A stretch of DNA of 64,000 nt from Cryptomeria japonica (taxonomy: Eukaryota > Streptophyta > Pinopsida > Cupressales > Cupressaceae), in assembly GCF_030272615.1 (NCBI RefSeq), contig NC_081406.1, positions 210,898,997 through 210,962,996 of the forward strand, in the 5' to 3' direction. A program made the translations under genes and the position numbers. This document shows, piece by piece, positions 36,103-48,662 of this stretch (positions are counted from its first letter, which is position 1; each line of letters begins with the position of its first letter). A model generated the notes under the pieces. It worked only from the letters and a program-made list of their open reading frames with translations. It had not been told where the DNA came from and made no database searches.

Positions 36103-37900
36103 TAATCTACTTAGAAACTCCTCTTGATGTCACTTGTGAAATTTGGAAGTCTCAAGATCAAAAGGTCAAGGCTACTCAAGGCCAAATTACTAGCATGATA
36201 ACATTGACCTACCTTGGTATGACCACCATGACAAAATTATCTAAAGGGTGTGCATATTTGTTTAGGAAGTAGATGGGGCCTTGAAACTTATCTGATTGAT
36301 TTTAATAGAGGTTTCATGTTCCTAATAAATGTACCTCTTTTGGATTAGTAGAAAATATACATATCTACATGCAAACTTAATATATCTTTGTACACATGAA
36401 AAACAAATAATGCAACCTAAAATATCAAATATTTTAACCTAGTAAATGGGATGATGTGGTCTAGAAGCTAATTGGGATGACTAATGGCAACATGTAAAAG
36501 CATCCTAAGAGATCTTATCTCTTTACTTGCAAGGGAAGTGCCAAAAAATAGCCAACCTTCTCTTCATACACTCTTCATGAATGATTAAAAATGAGATATG
36601 AAACCCAATAATTAGTTTACATTCAATTGATAAAGGTTTGACTTTTTCTTAAATTCTTTTTAAATCATCAATGAACTATAGAGATTGATATGAAGGTTGG
36701 GTGGCTATCAAATAAATGGCATAATGAAAGTCCAAATCCTAGTCAAGATAAGATATAATAATGATACACTTATAAACAATGATGGATTTGAATCCCCAAT
36801 AAATCTAATGTAATGATGTAATAACTAGAGCATAATCTAATGTAAGGGAAGGTTTAATTTTTCTTTTATTATTGGTGAACTGTAGAGATTGATATAAATG
36901 TTGTATGATTGTCAAAAAATTATGACATAATGAATGTCCAAAACTTAATCAAAATATAATAATGATACACTTGTAAATAAGGATGATCCCAAACCCTTAG
37001 CAAATCTCATGTAAATGACATTGAGAAAATTGAAATTTTAGTTAGAATGAATGATAAACCCTAACTTGGTCAAACCTAGGTCACGTAGGAATGTTGGGTT
37101 CACAAAACATGTAAGGGAAAATCAACCAATTACATAAACATTTAGGCTAATTAAGCAATCAACTAACAATTATAAATGAGCTTAGAAAGTTGACATTAAA
37201 TGTTGTAATTAATAGCTATAAATAATTTTTAAAAATTAAATAAATTAAATGAGAGGTGCTTAGCTATAATCTAATGAAGGTGGGAATTTAGATGTGTCAA
37301 AAGTCCATTCACCATGATATGAAAATTTAATAACTTATTAAATAAATATTGCTGTTCAGTAAATTTGATTGTGTGTTATCCTAGTTTACCTTTGTAGGTG
37401 TAGATTTTAACTTCTACATATAATTAAATGCATGATTTATGGGTCTAATTTTGCTAAATGCTTTTGATTGACATTTGTTTACCTCTATACATAGTCTTTG
37501 AATCTAGTAAGGAACATACAACATTTAAAGAAACCTCTTATAGGATTTTTTTGCTAAATTATATGGCTTATGTTCTACTTAGTTAGACCCGTATATAGAT
37601 TGATTTAAAAATAATTAACCAATGCCTAGAATAATAAACACGCTTACAATATGTTCTTAGAATAATAATACAATGCTTCATTATCTTTTTTTATTCTTTT
37701 GAAATTAAATATTAGATGTATTCAATAGATCTCTAGATGATTATTTTTTAATTAGGTTTAGTTCTTAAATACACTACGCTAGTATTTAGTTTGGAATAAT
37801 TTGTACTTTAGTTAGTTTACAATAGCTAAAAAATATCAACAAGACTTGAGATTTATAAATTTGAAATTTCATTCTTAAGTTTCATGAGTGTGAAAATGGT
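36103..37900. other. AT-rich non-coding stretch with a diverged duplication
   Basis: No gene is supported. Two related blocks occur at about 36,630-36,800 and 36,865-37,010, sharing 'agagattgatat', 'gtccaaa' and 'aatgatacacttrtaaa' in order. A short plus-strand frame at 36,120-36,270 has no recognisable domain. Confidence 0.5.
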
Positions 37901-38643
37901 CTAAGATACATTCTACTTTTGTAACCCTAAACCAAGTAAGGAATGGAAAGTCTTTAAATCAAGATTGATATCAAAATAGAATGAAGATAAGATAATATAA
38001 TTTACCAACTTTTATATAAAAAATAATATCTAAATACTAATCATTACATAAAAGACAATGAATAATTAGGTAAATGCAACATTAATAAGAAAAGACATTA
38101 ATATGCAATTTTCACCATTATAGTGTTGTACTTTAGTATATTTATATTTTAATATAAGGGAGGTTCTAAATATCTACTCTTGTAACCCTAAACCAAGGTA
38201 AGGAATGGAAAGTCTTTAAATCAAGGTTGATATCAAAATAGAATGAAGATAAGATAATACAATTTATCAACTTTCATATAAAAAATAATATCTAAATACT
38301 AATCATAACATAAAAGACAATCTAACAATTAGGTGACAACACTAATCATTAGAGTATTGTAGTTCAATATATTTATATTTTAATATAAGGTAGGTTCTAA
38401 ATATCTATTCTTGTAGCCCTAATAATTAGGCGAACATAACATTAATAAAAAAGACATTGATATGCACTTCAATATATTGAGGTTTTAAATATCTACTCTT
38501 GTAACCCTAATCAAGGTAAGGAATAAAAAGTCTTTATATAGAAAAGTATTTAAATATAAATCATTACATAAAAGACAACCTAACAATTCGGTGAACGCAA
38601 CACTAATAAAAAAACAATATGTAATTTTCATCATTATAGTGTT

Positions 38644-39188
38644 TTTGATTAAAAAAGTAGCGTTAACAAGGGCGCTGACCCAATACAAAGAGACCTCAAT
38701 CCCTCAACGATTAGCGTTAACTATTGCTAATTGTTTTTGAAACAACACAACGTTAAGAAGGGCGCTGACCCATTACAAAGCCAAAGGCTATCAAAAAAGA
38801 CCAAGCAGGGGTGCAAACCCCAAAAGGACAAAGTCGGACTGGCTAAACCAACCCAGACAGCTGTTGCAAAGCGGCAACACGCTGTTGCAGCGGAGCACCA
38901 ACAAGAGAAGGAACGCCAAGAGCATAGTGAAAGTGATAAGCAGGAGCAACAGGAGGAGGATCCAAGGGGGCAGAAGGGGCCGCACCAACAGTAACATCAA
39001 CCAGGGCTTCATCAGCTGTAAGGGGCACCTCATCATGGGATGAATCAACCGAAACAGAATTTGAAGCATTAATCGTCAAGTGGTCCTCCGTAGCATCTTT
39101 CCACCAAGTAGCAGCACCTTTGCGACGAGAGAGAGAACAGTCAGAAGCAAGGTGACCCGTTGAGAAACACCTTCCACAACGAAACACC
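38644..39188 (-). mobile_element. LINE-derived short retroposon (ORF1 knuckle fused to 3' UTR)
   Basis: The 545-bp insert is bounded by a perfect 17-bp duplication TTCATCATTATAGTGTT (38,627-38,643 and 39,189-39,205), as made by target-primed reverse transcription. On the minus strand it starts inside a zinc-knuckle ORF and passes into a 3' UTR with two copies of GGGTCAGCGCCCTT, a motif I associate with plant LINE 3' ends. It ends in TTAATCAAAAA. No endonuclease or RT sequence lies between, so it is an internally deleted LINE derivative mobilised in trans. Confidence 0.75.
38843..39187 (-). pseudogene. LINE ORF1 C-terminal fragment with CCHC zinc knuckle
   Basis: A minus-strand open frame begins at the 5' end of the insert and encodes CGRCFSTGHLASDC, a perfect CX2CX4HX4C nucleic-acid-binding knuckle, then a basic and Pro/Ala-rich tail (about 115 codons). 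In LINEs this protein coats element RNA. It is cut at its N-terminus by the insertion boundary, so no natural start codon is expected. Confidence 0.65.
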
Positions 39189-39205
39189 TTCATCATTATA
39201 GTGTT

Positions 39206-41800
39206 GTGCTTCAGTACATTTATATTTTAATACAAGGAAGGTACTAAATTAAAAAACAATAACAATTATAGCCAAATTGAAGTTGTTAGAAATCTGGCCT
39301 CCACAAATTCAGACCTAAAAGTCTTATAAACGTCAGCCGTGGAAAAATAGCACAACATAGAAGCAAATAAATAATAAAAACCCCATAACTATTCAAAAAT
39401 AAAAATTTAAAATAAAAAGGAATATTTGCGGCAGGTCGAGTCTCGATTCACGGCAAAATTCGATTGAAAAGTGATGAAAAGACATTGAAATTGAAATTGA
39501 CGAAAAAGACAATCTGTTTTGATGAATCACTACCTAGTGCAGACAAAAATGATTATAAATGGCGTGATAGAGATCCACTGCCCAGACCAAAAAATCAGAT
39601 CAAGAATATGTGGTGGAAGCTGGGTGCGGAGATTACCAACAATTTTTTTCTCTGGTTTCACTGTGCAGCTGTCGGACTCTCGTTAGCTTCAGTAAACTCT
39701 GGTTTTAAACATGGTACTTACTCCTGTTTAAGGATCTACTTAAGAATATTATCCGTCAGTTTTCGCTTTTTATTTTTTTTAAATTTTAAAATTTCAACGG
39801 CTTAGGCCGTTAGGATTAAAGAAATATGTAATGTTGAAAAACATTTGCAGAATGGCGGTTTGCCTAGTCCGGAGTTCGAATCGCAGGAACTTGTCTGTGA
39901 GAAAAGTTAAAAACAGGGGATATTTCTAGCATATTCCGTTTGTTTCCTTGGTAAGATGATTTTGCTGTTGGAAATGTTGCAAGCAAAGCTTACAAGGTTT
40001 GGAATGATTTTGGTGTTTGAAATGCTTGGAAAGCCTTGTGCAGGGCTACCTTTTTCAACTCGGGAAAGTAGGCTACCGATACTGCTCATATTTACATCTT
40101 CACGCCACACCGTTCTGTCTGCGAAAAGGTTGGTGGCTGTACACAGCTACTTTTGTTTTAAAAGCTCCTATGAGTATAGGAAAGCCTCCAAAAATTGGCG
40201 TATGTAGGCTTTGAGTGACCGACACAGCTACTTTTTCTATACATACGAGAAACTTTTTATGGATTCACTTCCACCTTATTTTGTATAAAACAATTTTTAA
40301 AGATCAGAGACATAAAATTTCTACAGGAAAAATACCTACAGTCACTCCAAACTATTCTTTTTTAAAGTATTTGCTTAATTTGAATATTTAATAGAATGTA
40401 CACGAGTTTTTCAGTTTACAGCTGTGTCTACTTTGACAAGTTCTTACTTTTTCTCAAAATATCTTTTCAATTTTTTATTTTTTAAATAATATGGATTTTT
40501 TCCTAAAATTTTACCTATTTCTATGTTTTTCTCAAAAGAATTATTTCAAATTTCTTATTGTTTTTTTAGCGAATATGGATTTTTTCCGAGAATTCTACTT
40601 ATTTTGCTTTTTGTGTCAAATTCTTTTAGACCATTGTAAAAACAGCAAATTCTGTATTTTCTTCAAAGTACGCTTATCACATTGTTTCAGGAGAAGAATA
40701 ATCTGCTTTATCATTAAAGAAATAAAAATCGTTTCTATCGCTGTGCATAGAAAAGAACAAAGAATATTTTTCTTTGAGTTTTTCCTGTATAGCGTTGTAA
40801 TTATAAATATTATATTTAATTCGTGCCGTAGAAATTCTTATATAACGAAAATGTATATTTATTTGTGGGCCTTGTAAAAAAATAATCTATTCTTCCACTG
40901 TACGCAATTATTTCCCTAGATTTGCATTGTACTTATAAGTCTTTTAGAGTAGCAGAGCATTGCTAACTCTCGTTTATCTTCCATTAAATGTGTAAAACAT
41001 CTGTTACTTTCCATTTCATAATCAAATATAGGTTGCATATTATCTAGTCAGATCTGTTCGCCAGTCCGTCTATAAATCTAAAAGCTAAGAAAATGTAGTT
41101 TTTGGAAACAACAATTCACAAAATCCTGTAGAATGCAAGTCTTTAAGCGATTTTGTTTAATGTAAGTTTGCAGTGGAAATGTATATGTGCAAATGATGGT
41201 CTTATACATATCCGATTCGAAACAAATTAGTTCAAAGTTATTTTCTTTTCTCAAATGAGCGTCCTCTGACCATGATTATTTTGAATTCATAGGATTTCGA
41301 TGCAAACGCAAATAATTAGCACTGTTTTCTTACTGCAAATGAAAAACTGTTCACTCGAAGAATTTTCTAAACGTTTCTGCATTTTTAACTCTAAACTGGC
41401 AAGGTCAATATCGGATGGTAAATATAGGCAGACAAATTCCCCAGCTTCTCAAAAAACTGGCCAACTATGAACAAATGGGAGTTGAAAACGTGCTGTGCTT
41501 TACAAACACGTGGTCAGAATGTTTCAAATTTTCTTTGATGACAATTGGCATAATATTTGACAATCTTCAATAGTGGATACCAGAATCGTAATATTGTAAA
41601 AGCATTAATAATAGAGTGCGAATATCTGAATAAATATAAATCTATTTATAATTTCTCTTTTAAATTGCATATTCATGTTTTACACTGATTTTGCAGGGGA
41701 TAGGGCAGCCCGCTGGTAAAGTTGTCGCTCATCGCAAAATGGAGTGAATATAATGGCACGAATTAAGAATTCTCGGAAATGCAGCGGCCAATGTCCCCAC
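39206..41800. other. Low-repeat AT-rich region
   Basis: Apart from the candidate exon there is no supported gene. A tRNA B-box-like word, GAGTTCGAATCGC, occurs at about 39,873; alone it does not make a SINE. A frame at 40,491-40,877 is Phe/Leu/Ile-rich only because of T-rich sequence. This region and the next probably are the least transposon-laden part of the window. Confidence 0.4.
39428..39712 (+). other. Candidate exon, unknown protein
   Basis: A frame open from upstream of 39,428 (possible acceptor GCGGCAG near 39,434) to a possible donor at 39,713 (CATG|GTACTT) encodes a basic, non-repetitive segment with KLKLTKKTICFDESLPSADK and DRDPLPRPKNQIKNMWW. The composition looks gene-like and the flanks lack transposon motifs. 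No family was recognised and there is no good ATG, so it would be an internal exon or the relic of one. Confidence 0.25.
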
Positions 41801-41805
41801 ATTCG

Positions 41806-41812
41806 TATAAAT
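41806..41812 (+). promoter_or_regulatory. TATA box before the candidate plastid-protein exon
   Basis: TATAAAT stands about 43 bp upstream of the ATG at 41,855, a spacing that allows a very short 5' leader. The link to the exon is inferred from position only. Confidence 0.4.
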
Positions 41813-41854
41813 TAATCGCATTCATATACTTATTTTGCCGTTTTGGCTGCTACA

Positions 41855-42145
41855 ATGGCAGTTGTGGCTCCGCTCTGTAGTTGGGCCGATTGCAGTTGTG
41901 CAAGCTCGAATCCCTTGGCGAGAAGAGCTACGAGACGACTGACACGTGTGAATAATCACCAGGCTCTGTCCAGGGATTACCGGTTGCCCTCCACAGGGAA
42001 AGAGGTAACAGGGGAAAATTTGGTTCTATTATGCGGAACGAGGCCTAAATGTAGCTCCAAAGAATCCCTTTTCTTTGGAGAGAGCAGACTTTTGCATTTT
42101 CAAATCGACTTTGGTCAGAGAAGGATGAAGAACATTGGTGCTATA
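41855..42145 (+). CDS. Candidate first exon of a plastid-targeted protein
   Basis: The ATG at 41,855 is in a fair plant context (aca ATG G). The first 50 or so residues are rich in Ala, Ser and Arg with few acidic residues (MAVVAPLCSWADCSCASS, then PLARRATRRLTR), as in chloroplast transit peptides. The frame continues without stops past a plausible donor at about 42,146 (TATAG|GTCAGA). The composition then becomes Phe/Cys-rich, as expected for intron read-through. Downstream exons could not be recognised and the mature protein is unknown. It is the best candidate for a host gene in the window; a degraded gene fragment is the alternative. Confidence 0.4.
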
Positions 42146-45100
42146 GGTCAGAATCATAATTTTACTAGTTTTTTTCAGGCTTTCACTACATGCGCTTATT
42201 TTTTGTTTTGTTTAATGAAATGCTTTTGGGATTGTCGCCTGGGATTTTATAATCCCAATATTTTGGGTCTTTCTTGCCTGACCCAAATGTGTCTTTGAAT
42301 GTAAGAGTAATTCTACTGGGGGCTAAATAACTATCTGTTGGAAGCTTCAAGCTTTGACTAAATGTAGTAATTATAAAAATGCTTTCCCACAAGAATTGGA
42401 TTCGAAAAATAGATATTTCTATCCTAATTCAATTCTAGGTGCCATTTGTTCGTAAATGGTTACAGTTCAAATTATTCATAAATGTTCATCGCTCAAATGG
42501 TTTAACGGTGAAGGTGTTTTCATAAAGACCCCACCAGATTCCATTCTTTTTGAGTGCAGATTTCTTACATTTTGGTAAGGTAAAGAGATTATGCAAATAT
42601 GGAACGGCCTTCCAAGAAAATGATCAGTCAAGGTCAGGGGGTTGACTAATTAGCTTTAACTTTGCAGCCTTATTATCAAACTAAAACAACGAGTTAGACA
42701 GAGACCATGGTACAGTGTTACAAAAAAGTACATTCCCAAACAGCCACAAATTGGATCGATCCTCCCAATTTCTTCTTAGATTCTCCTGCATCCAAATCCC
42801 GCCTCAGGCCATCGTCTTTTTTCTCCCTTTGCCCCCATATCCCTTTGGAGACAAAGTGCCACAAATTCAGCTATATGGCTGTAACTGAACTTCTTTATTT
42901 GGTTTGACCGACTCTCGTGATGATGAACTGTTATAACTTATAACTGATTGATAACATCAATTGGGGATTATTATAAATTATAATGGAAGTAGAGTCCCAA
43001 TTGATTCCAGCAAATGATTACAAGAGCTGATGTTACACCCTTAATCAAGGATTTGATTATTAAAAAAAAGTTACTTTTTCATAGTTTGTTCAACTAAAGA
43101 GATTCTTAACTAATGGACAAGAATTACCTCTGAGACCTTGGTAGCTTAGCAACCATGCAAACTTCAAGATATTACTGTGGTGAGTATCATAATATTGGTT
43201 TTCCTTTCAGAAATTACTGTCAAGCATTTTTGAAACATTCAGACGAAATCTTGGAGTGGAATTTTGTTTTCACATATTTGGCTTTCTGACATTTTTTAAA
43301 CGAACGAGTGCTGGCTTATTTATGGAGTTTTGGTTGAGGGTGCAGGGATCTATATCATCAAACACATTTCTTAGGCACATTTCTAATTTATTTGCCTCAT
43401 CAGAGTCAACTCCATTGGTCTTTAGAAGCAGTTTCACTTGTGGGATGCTTTTGGAATTTTTAGTGGTTGCCTTGTATGCGCTTACATGTATCTGTGATTT
43501 TTCCAGTTAGCTCCACCATATCATCTATTTGAAAGGGTATTTACTGTGCATCTCTATTTCCTCCTTATTGTATTCTTATCCTGATGCATAACTGCTATGA
43601 TCTGATATCAATTGTTAAAACAACAAGAATACAATCATAGTTCAAAAATATCATGTTATGATCCATGAGACATGTTAACAATTAGTTTAGTACCTTGAAA
43701 CAAATACTTTCTTATTGAGGATATCAAGAACTCAGAGCTTTGAGTGAGTTGTCAAGAGACTTGAAGCTACATTCCAAGGTTGAGCACCATGATTGTAAGA
43801 GGTGGGAGTGGAGGGATTCTATGACAAGAAAAGACAACCTTAATGAGAGACACCTGCTACAACTAACACACTTTCTTCAAAGTTCAACCAAGCTAATGGA
43901 AGGTGATGAGAGAGGATGCCAAAAAAATCAATGTCATGGTTGATGGGGCAGTTGGTTGTGTTGGAGCAAGTAATGTTTTAATTTTCCTTGGTATGGGCTT
44001 TGGTTGTCTTTCTCTTCTTGCCTCAATTATCTTGTCTCGTAGTATGTTTTGACAACTGATCCCTAGTTATGGCTGTTTTTCTAAGCATGGATGGTTATTG
44101 TTGGTAGTCAATATTATTTGTCAACAACTTAAAAGTAACAATTCACCATTTTGCAGGTATTCTGTTTTCTTGCATGATGGTTTTATATAGTTGGTTTACT
44201 GCATCAAGTGGTTGTGGAATGTGGTTTGTTGAGTCATTGTCATTTGTGTGGTAATTCGCTATTGGCCTCTATGCTTCTATAGATTGGTTCTTGGGTTTTC
44301 TATATATATCTCTTGATATTTTGAAGTATATGTCATTAGTGTCGGTACATCCACCATGGAGTATTTCAATAATTATGGTTCTGATGTATTGTATTTTGTT
44401 GAGGTTAGAAATGTGTGGTGGGCCCTTGTTACTTAAGAGATTAAAGGTGGACCCTTGTTAGTTTGGCATTATATTATGGGCTTCTATAGATCTCTAGATG
44501 CTTGGCATCGGCCTGGGGGAGGTTTGTAGATCTTTTGATGACCCTTAATCTGTTCATAAAACCCATCCAAATTAAGCCACATGGCACAGACTGATTGGTT
44601 TCATTTCCGGTAGATCTATGGATGGTTGTAGGCACCTCTCTAGCAATCTACAAATATTTCAAAACCATTGATCTCTGCCCACTTTGCTATCATACTTTGT
44701 TCTGTGTCTATCGGATGTTAGACCGTGTGGCATTTGGGTAGAATTTGAAAGTTATACATATTGTGGAAGGGGATGCTTCATGTTGGTGTCATGAACACTT
44801 GTGTTTTTCATATTAATTGAATTCTATGTTCCATAAAATTTTTCACTGTTTTTGGGATAGCTACAATAAACACAATGGGACACATTTTGGGGATGGTAGG
44901 GGGCAAGAGGCCTCTTTTTAGGGGATAGTAGGAGGACACATTTAAAAATGATTGAAAATTTAATTTATTCATATATAGGGCATTCATCATATACAATATA
45001 GAATCAAAATAACACTAGAGCTGAATTGAGAATTCACATGAGACTTGACACACAAATTAACAAAAGTTCATTGCTGTCATTGTCAGTGTACATATATATA

Positions 45101-46980
45101 TTTTAAATTATTATTTTATAACAATTGTTGGATAGACTCTATCATTTAAGATCCAAGAATATTGGTTTTGACCATGTGTCTGACAAAGTGCATGCAAGAT
45201 CACAAATCTTTTCTAATGCTTAGCATCTAAATGAGAATGCAGATCTAATAGGAACCTTCAGGAAAAACTGTCGAACAAATGACTATAATCTTGAAGAAAC
45301 TTGCTAAGTATATCAACACACTAAAGGAAATTTTTTAACTCACAACACATTTTTTATTTTCATAATAATATCACGGAAAATGTTTGTATTGTATGGCAAA
45401 GGAAAGAGGTTGTGTAGCAAAAAGGTGCCAAGTGTGACAAGGAGACTTCTTGCATAGCCAAAGGAATACCTTTTGTGCCAATGAAGATGCTTGCACCAGA
45501 AAAGACATTTACTTTGCACAGCAAAGTGGCCTCTTGCACTAACAAAGCTATCCAATTTGCAGAACAAAATGACCTTTTATGTAGGCACTAGAAACCCTTG
45601 TGTAGCAACTAGTATCCCTTGTGCAGCAACTGGAATGACTTGTGCAACGACTAGAAACACTTGTGCAGCAACAAGAATATACTTTTGATGCTCTTTTGCT
45701 ATACTACTGTTTTCTTTCTTTGTCTTCTCACAAAATGCGAAATGATAAAATGAAGGAAATTTATGTTTTGAAGTGCAAGTATCTTTGTTTTAGGTTTAGG
45801 GTTGTGTAAATGAGTGGAACCCTTTTTTTTTTTTTTTTTTTTGCATGGTGGTCCATAGGGGACAAATTGTCCTCCCCAAGATGGTTTGGGGATGTCTAGA
45901 TGACCCCTTGTTGTCTTGGGGATGACTGACTATCCCTGCTGATTTTTAGGAATTTCTAGGATGTCCCTATGTTTTTCTAGAGTCGACATGGCCCCACAGA
46001 CTTTTCCTAGCCATCCTTGCATCCTTGAAATATCTTGGGGATGAGAATGATTGGAATTACCTAGGGGACACATTCCTATGCAAATTTGATTAAATTCCTA
46101 TGTTATAAGGGTGTTTCCTTCCTTGTATTGATTTGGTGTAATGGATAGAGAAAATATGCTTATATGTCTCAAATATGAAAGAAGTACCTTACTAGTGTGA
46201 AGATTTACATACTAGGCCTTTATGGTGATATTTTGTGCTTTGTTGGCATTTTGTTGAGTAGAGATGACATATACATGCCTCTACATAATAATCAAGTTTG
46301 CTCCTCACAATGTTGTTAATATTGTGAGTGTTTACTAAAATATTTGGGCATAGTAGGCTGCTGAGAAATGACTTATTCATTATATCTCTTTCACCTTGCT
46401 AAAGCTAGTGATACAATCTAGTTTAGTTAAGAAGTCTCACCCTTGGCTTCTACAAGTCTACTTTAAGTTAGTAGATTTGCCTCATGCACTCAAGAGTTTG
46501 CAGCAATTAGATCATTTTTCTTGATTGAGCAACCAAGTATAGATGTAATTGGACTTGGAGGATGGAAAGCATGGAGATATGTGAGTTTTCTATGAGGTTT
46601 ACATTTGCGATTTTGCTATTAGTTCATCATGCATCTTTGACCAATAGATTGGTAGAGGATCTCAAGATGAGTAAGCTTGTGCCTTTTCCTTTTAGGGAAA
46701 TTCATTAACAAGAATTTTTGGTCTGTCAAATTTCCATTTTTGTATTTTAATTGCTTTAAGATGACCCATGGCTTGGTTCTTCTATTGTCGTTTTTTATAA
46801 TTGAGAAAGTGATCCTAGTGACATGCAATGGCTTTCCCTCCAAAGTGAGTGAAGTGATACAATGGGTGGTAGCCATATTTGAGATGAAATCCCATTCTCC
46901 TTGTTTGAAATTTAGTCTTAGGCCAATGGAATGGCATCTTGTCTTGTTTCTTCATAGTCTTTTAGGTCAAATTTGGTCCT
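42146..46980. other. Mostly unannotated region, possible introns and old repeats
   Basis: No conserved domain was found in any frame. Short frames at 42,707-42,907, 43,256-43,510, 43,740-43,943 and 46,677-47,093 have no recognisable motifs. A 20-nt T run lies at about 45,822-45,842. The block at 45,850-46,060 (repeated 'ggggatg' and 'gtcct' words) resembles 11,880-12,000 and looks like part of an old LTR. Confidence 0.4.
45585..45680 (+). repeat. 24-bp minisatellite
   Basis: Four units built on CTTGTGCAGCAACTAGAA, each 24 bp, run in tandem with about 80 percent identity. Looser versions ('ttgcatagcc', 'ttgcaccag', 'tttgcacagc') extend back to about 45,410. The phase is open in the plus direction but without other coding signs. 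Confidence 0.7.
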
Positions 46981-47261
46981 TGTTGATGTGCTTTTTAGGC
47001 ACATGCGAACACAAAATAAAATACCCAAGAGTATCTTATCCTCTCTTGAACAAAATCTCTCAAATGTTGAAGATTAGCTTAAGGATCACTTGAGAAGACT
47101 CCAAGGTTCATGAATGTAGGGTCACTACGTCTGGATAAGCTCTGTTGGTTGATGTGATATGTTGGAATCACAAGGGGACTTACATTTGAATGCCCGAATG
47201 CTTGAATTGCTGGAACTTGATCATCTGATATTTCAATCTTGTGATGCTTTTTGTCCTAAAC

Positions 47262-48033
47262 TGTAAATGATATTCAAATTTATGTTCAAAATCTAAAGAT
47301 TATAGATTTTGTCTCTCTTTTATTTTCTAAGAAGACTTTCTTTCTATATTTACTTGAAGATATATCCAATATTTTATTGCTGGTTACTGATCATAATTTC
47401 CTTTGTATTGCAGATCGCTGTATAGAACATTGATTGATTTCGATATCTTTCTACAGCACTCGAATGGCATATATATATGTAAATAACCTTTGATCAAGGC
47501 ATGCCTTGACCGGGCATGTCTCTTGACATGTCCGATCAAGACATGTCTTGATCGTATGAAGTAGATGCCGTTTCATAACAAATAATAACAAACTTTGTTT
47601 ATACCCGATACCAATCGGTGTCATTTCAGATGCTAATGATTATTGATTAACCCGATAACAATCGGTTTATTATAAGTGCAGATCGATAACCAAAATCGGT
47701 GATAGTTATCATACACGATAACTATGATATGCAATATTAATACGATCTGATCTGAAACATATGAACACAATCATGGCATAAGTAATATGATCATAACACG
47801 ATCAATGGCAAGTTTGTATATGTTGTTTAAGTATCGATATATGCAAATCGATACTTGAAATCATGAAATATATATGAAGATGATTATAACAAGTTTATTC
47901 AATCAAACTGATTGATCAACATAAAGTCTACCATTTGTTTTGTAATTTCATCAATAAGGTAGATGATTGAATGAGAGATAAATGAAGTCTCTCATTCAAT
48001 CATTTATTTGACCGACGCTACTTAGTCCCAACA
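47262..48033 (-). repeat. Copia C 3' LTR, hairpin-rich
   Basis: This 772-bp LTR contains a perfect 20-bp palindrome GATCAAGACATGTCTTGATC (47,534-47,553). A 10-bp stem on AAGTATCGAT has an 8-base loop (47,829-47,856). A 15-bp perfect stem on TGATTGAATGAGAGA has a 9-base loop (47,964-48,002). A related half-palindrome, caaggcatgccttg, lies at about 47,496. Such symmetry suggests protein-binding or RNA-folding elements. Confidence 0.95.
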
Positions 48034-48660
48034 CTCCCTCTTAGCTAGGGAAGATAAATGGAGAACTATTTAAACTTTGAGATAATCATCTAAGTATATA
48101 GCATCACATTTCACATGATAACCAATATGTCATATAGCACATGACAAGTGTAAATATCACATCATCTCGTGATAAAGAATGTTTCCTATCTCATGATAGG
48201 ATGTATTACATAACCTCGCAATACAAAGGATCATATCACATATGCTCGTGACATGATGTATCACATAACACGTGACACATAAATATATCACATCATCTCG
48301 TGATATAGATATCACATAACACGTGATATTAGTATCGCATAACAAGCGATACCATGGACATAAAATGCCTGAGAATATTAAATTCTCTTTATATCCAGGT
48401 TATGGTATGTGCACTGACATTACGTGACATAATGTCTACCATAACATATCATGGCACATCCATGAGTCAAGATGATATCAAGTCAGCATGATATCAACAT
48501 TACAAGATCGTCACCTTATAATGTTAAATACAAGTGTTCATTATCTAAAAGATCGTCACCTCTTAGAAATGTACACAGGGGGTGGAGCCCATAAAGTCAT
48601 AACACGACAAAAGAAGTTTACACATTAAACATCTCATATATTAGTACAGATTACAAAGCA
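48034..48660 (-). repeat. Copia C 3' UTR with repeated short palindromes
   Basis: Between the polypurine tract (48,034-48,050) and the end of RNase H are repeated words that nearly read the same on both strands, such as ATATCACATAACACGTGATAT and TATCACATCATCTCGTGATA, at about 48,150-48,350. CACGTG/CTCGTG centres recur every 20-40 bp. No gene is present. Confidence 0.75.
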
Positions 48661-48662
48661 AA

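Larger units (their letters stand above)
37905..39255. repeat. Diverged tandem repeat array (about 230-260 bp units), split by a LINE insert
   Basis: Units carry 'ttgtaaccctaaaccaagtaaggaatggaaagt', 'ctaaatactaatcattacataaaagacaa' and 'tatttatattttaatataaggpaggt'-like phrases (the last with small changes). Starts are visible at about 37,915, 38,176 and 38,495, with a partial unit at about 38,340-38,490. The last unit is interrupted at 38,644-39,188 by the LINE-derived insert and resumes at 39,206. Confidence 0.75.

Noticed and set aside
40491-40877. 128-codon frame rich in Phe, Leu and Ile as a membrane protein
   Set aside because: The composition follows from T-rich DNA. There is no conserved motif and the neighbouring frames look the same.
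41697-41745. tRNA or SINE A-box-like sequence (gggcagcccgctggtaaag)
   Set aside because: No B box lies at the right distance, and no tail or target duplication is visible. The B-box-like word at 39,873 has no partner A box either.
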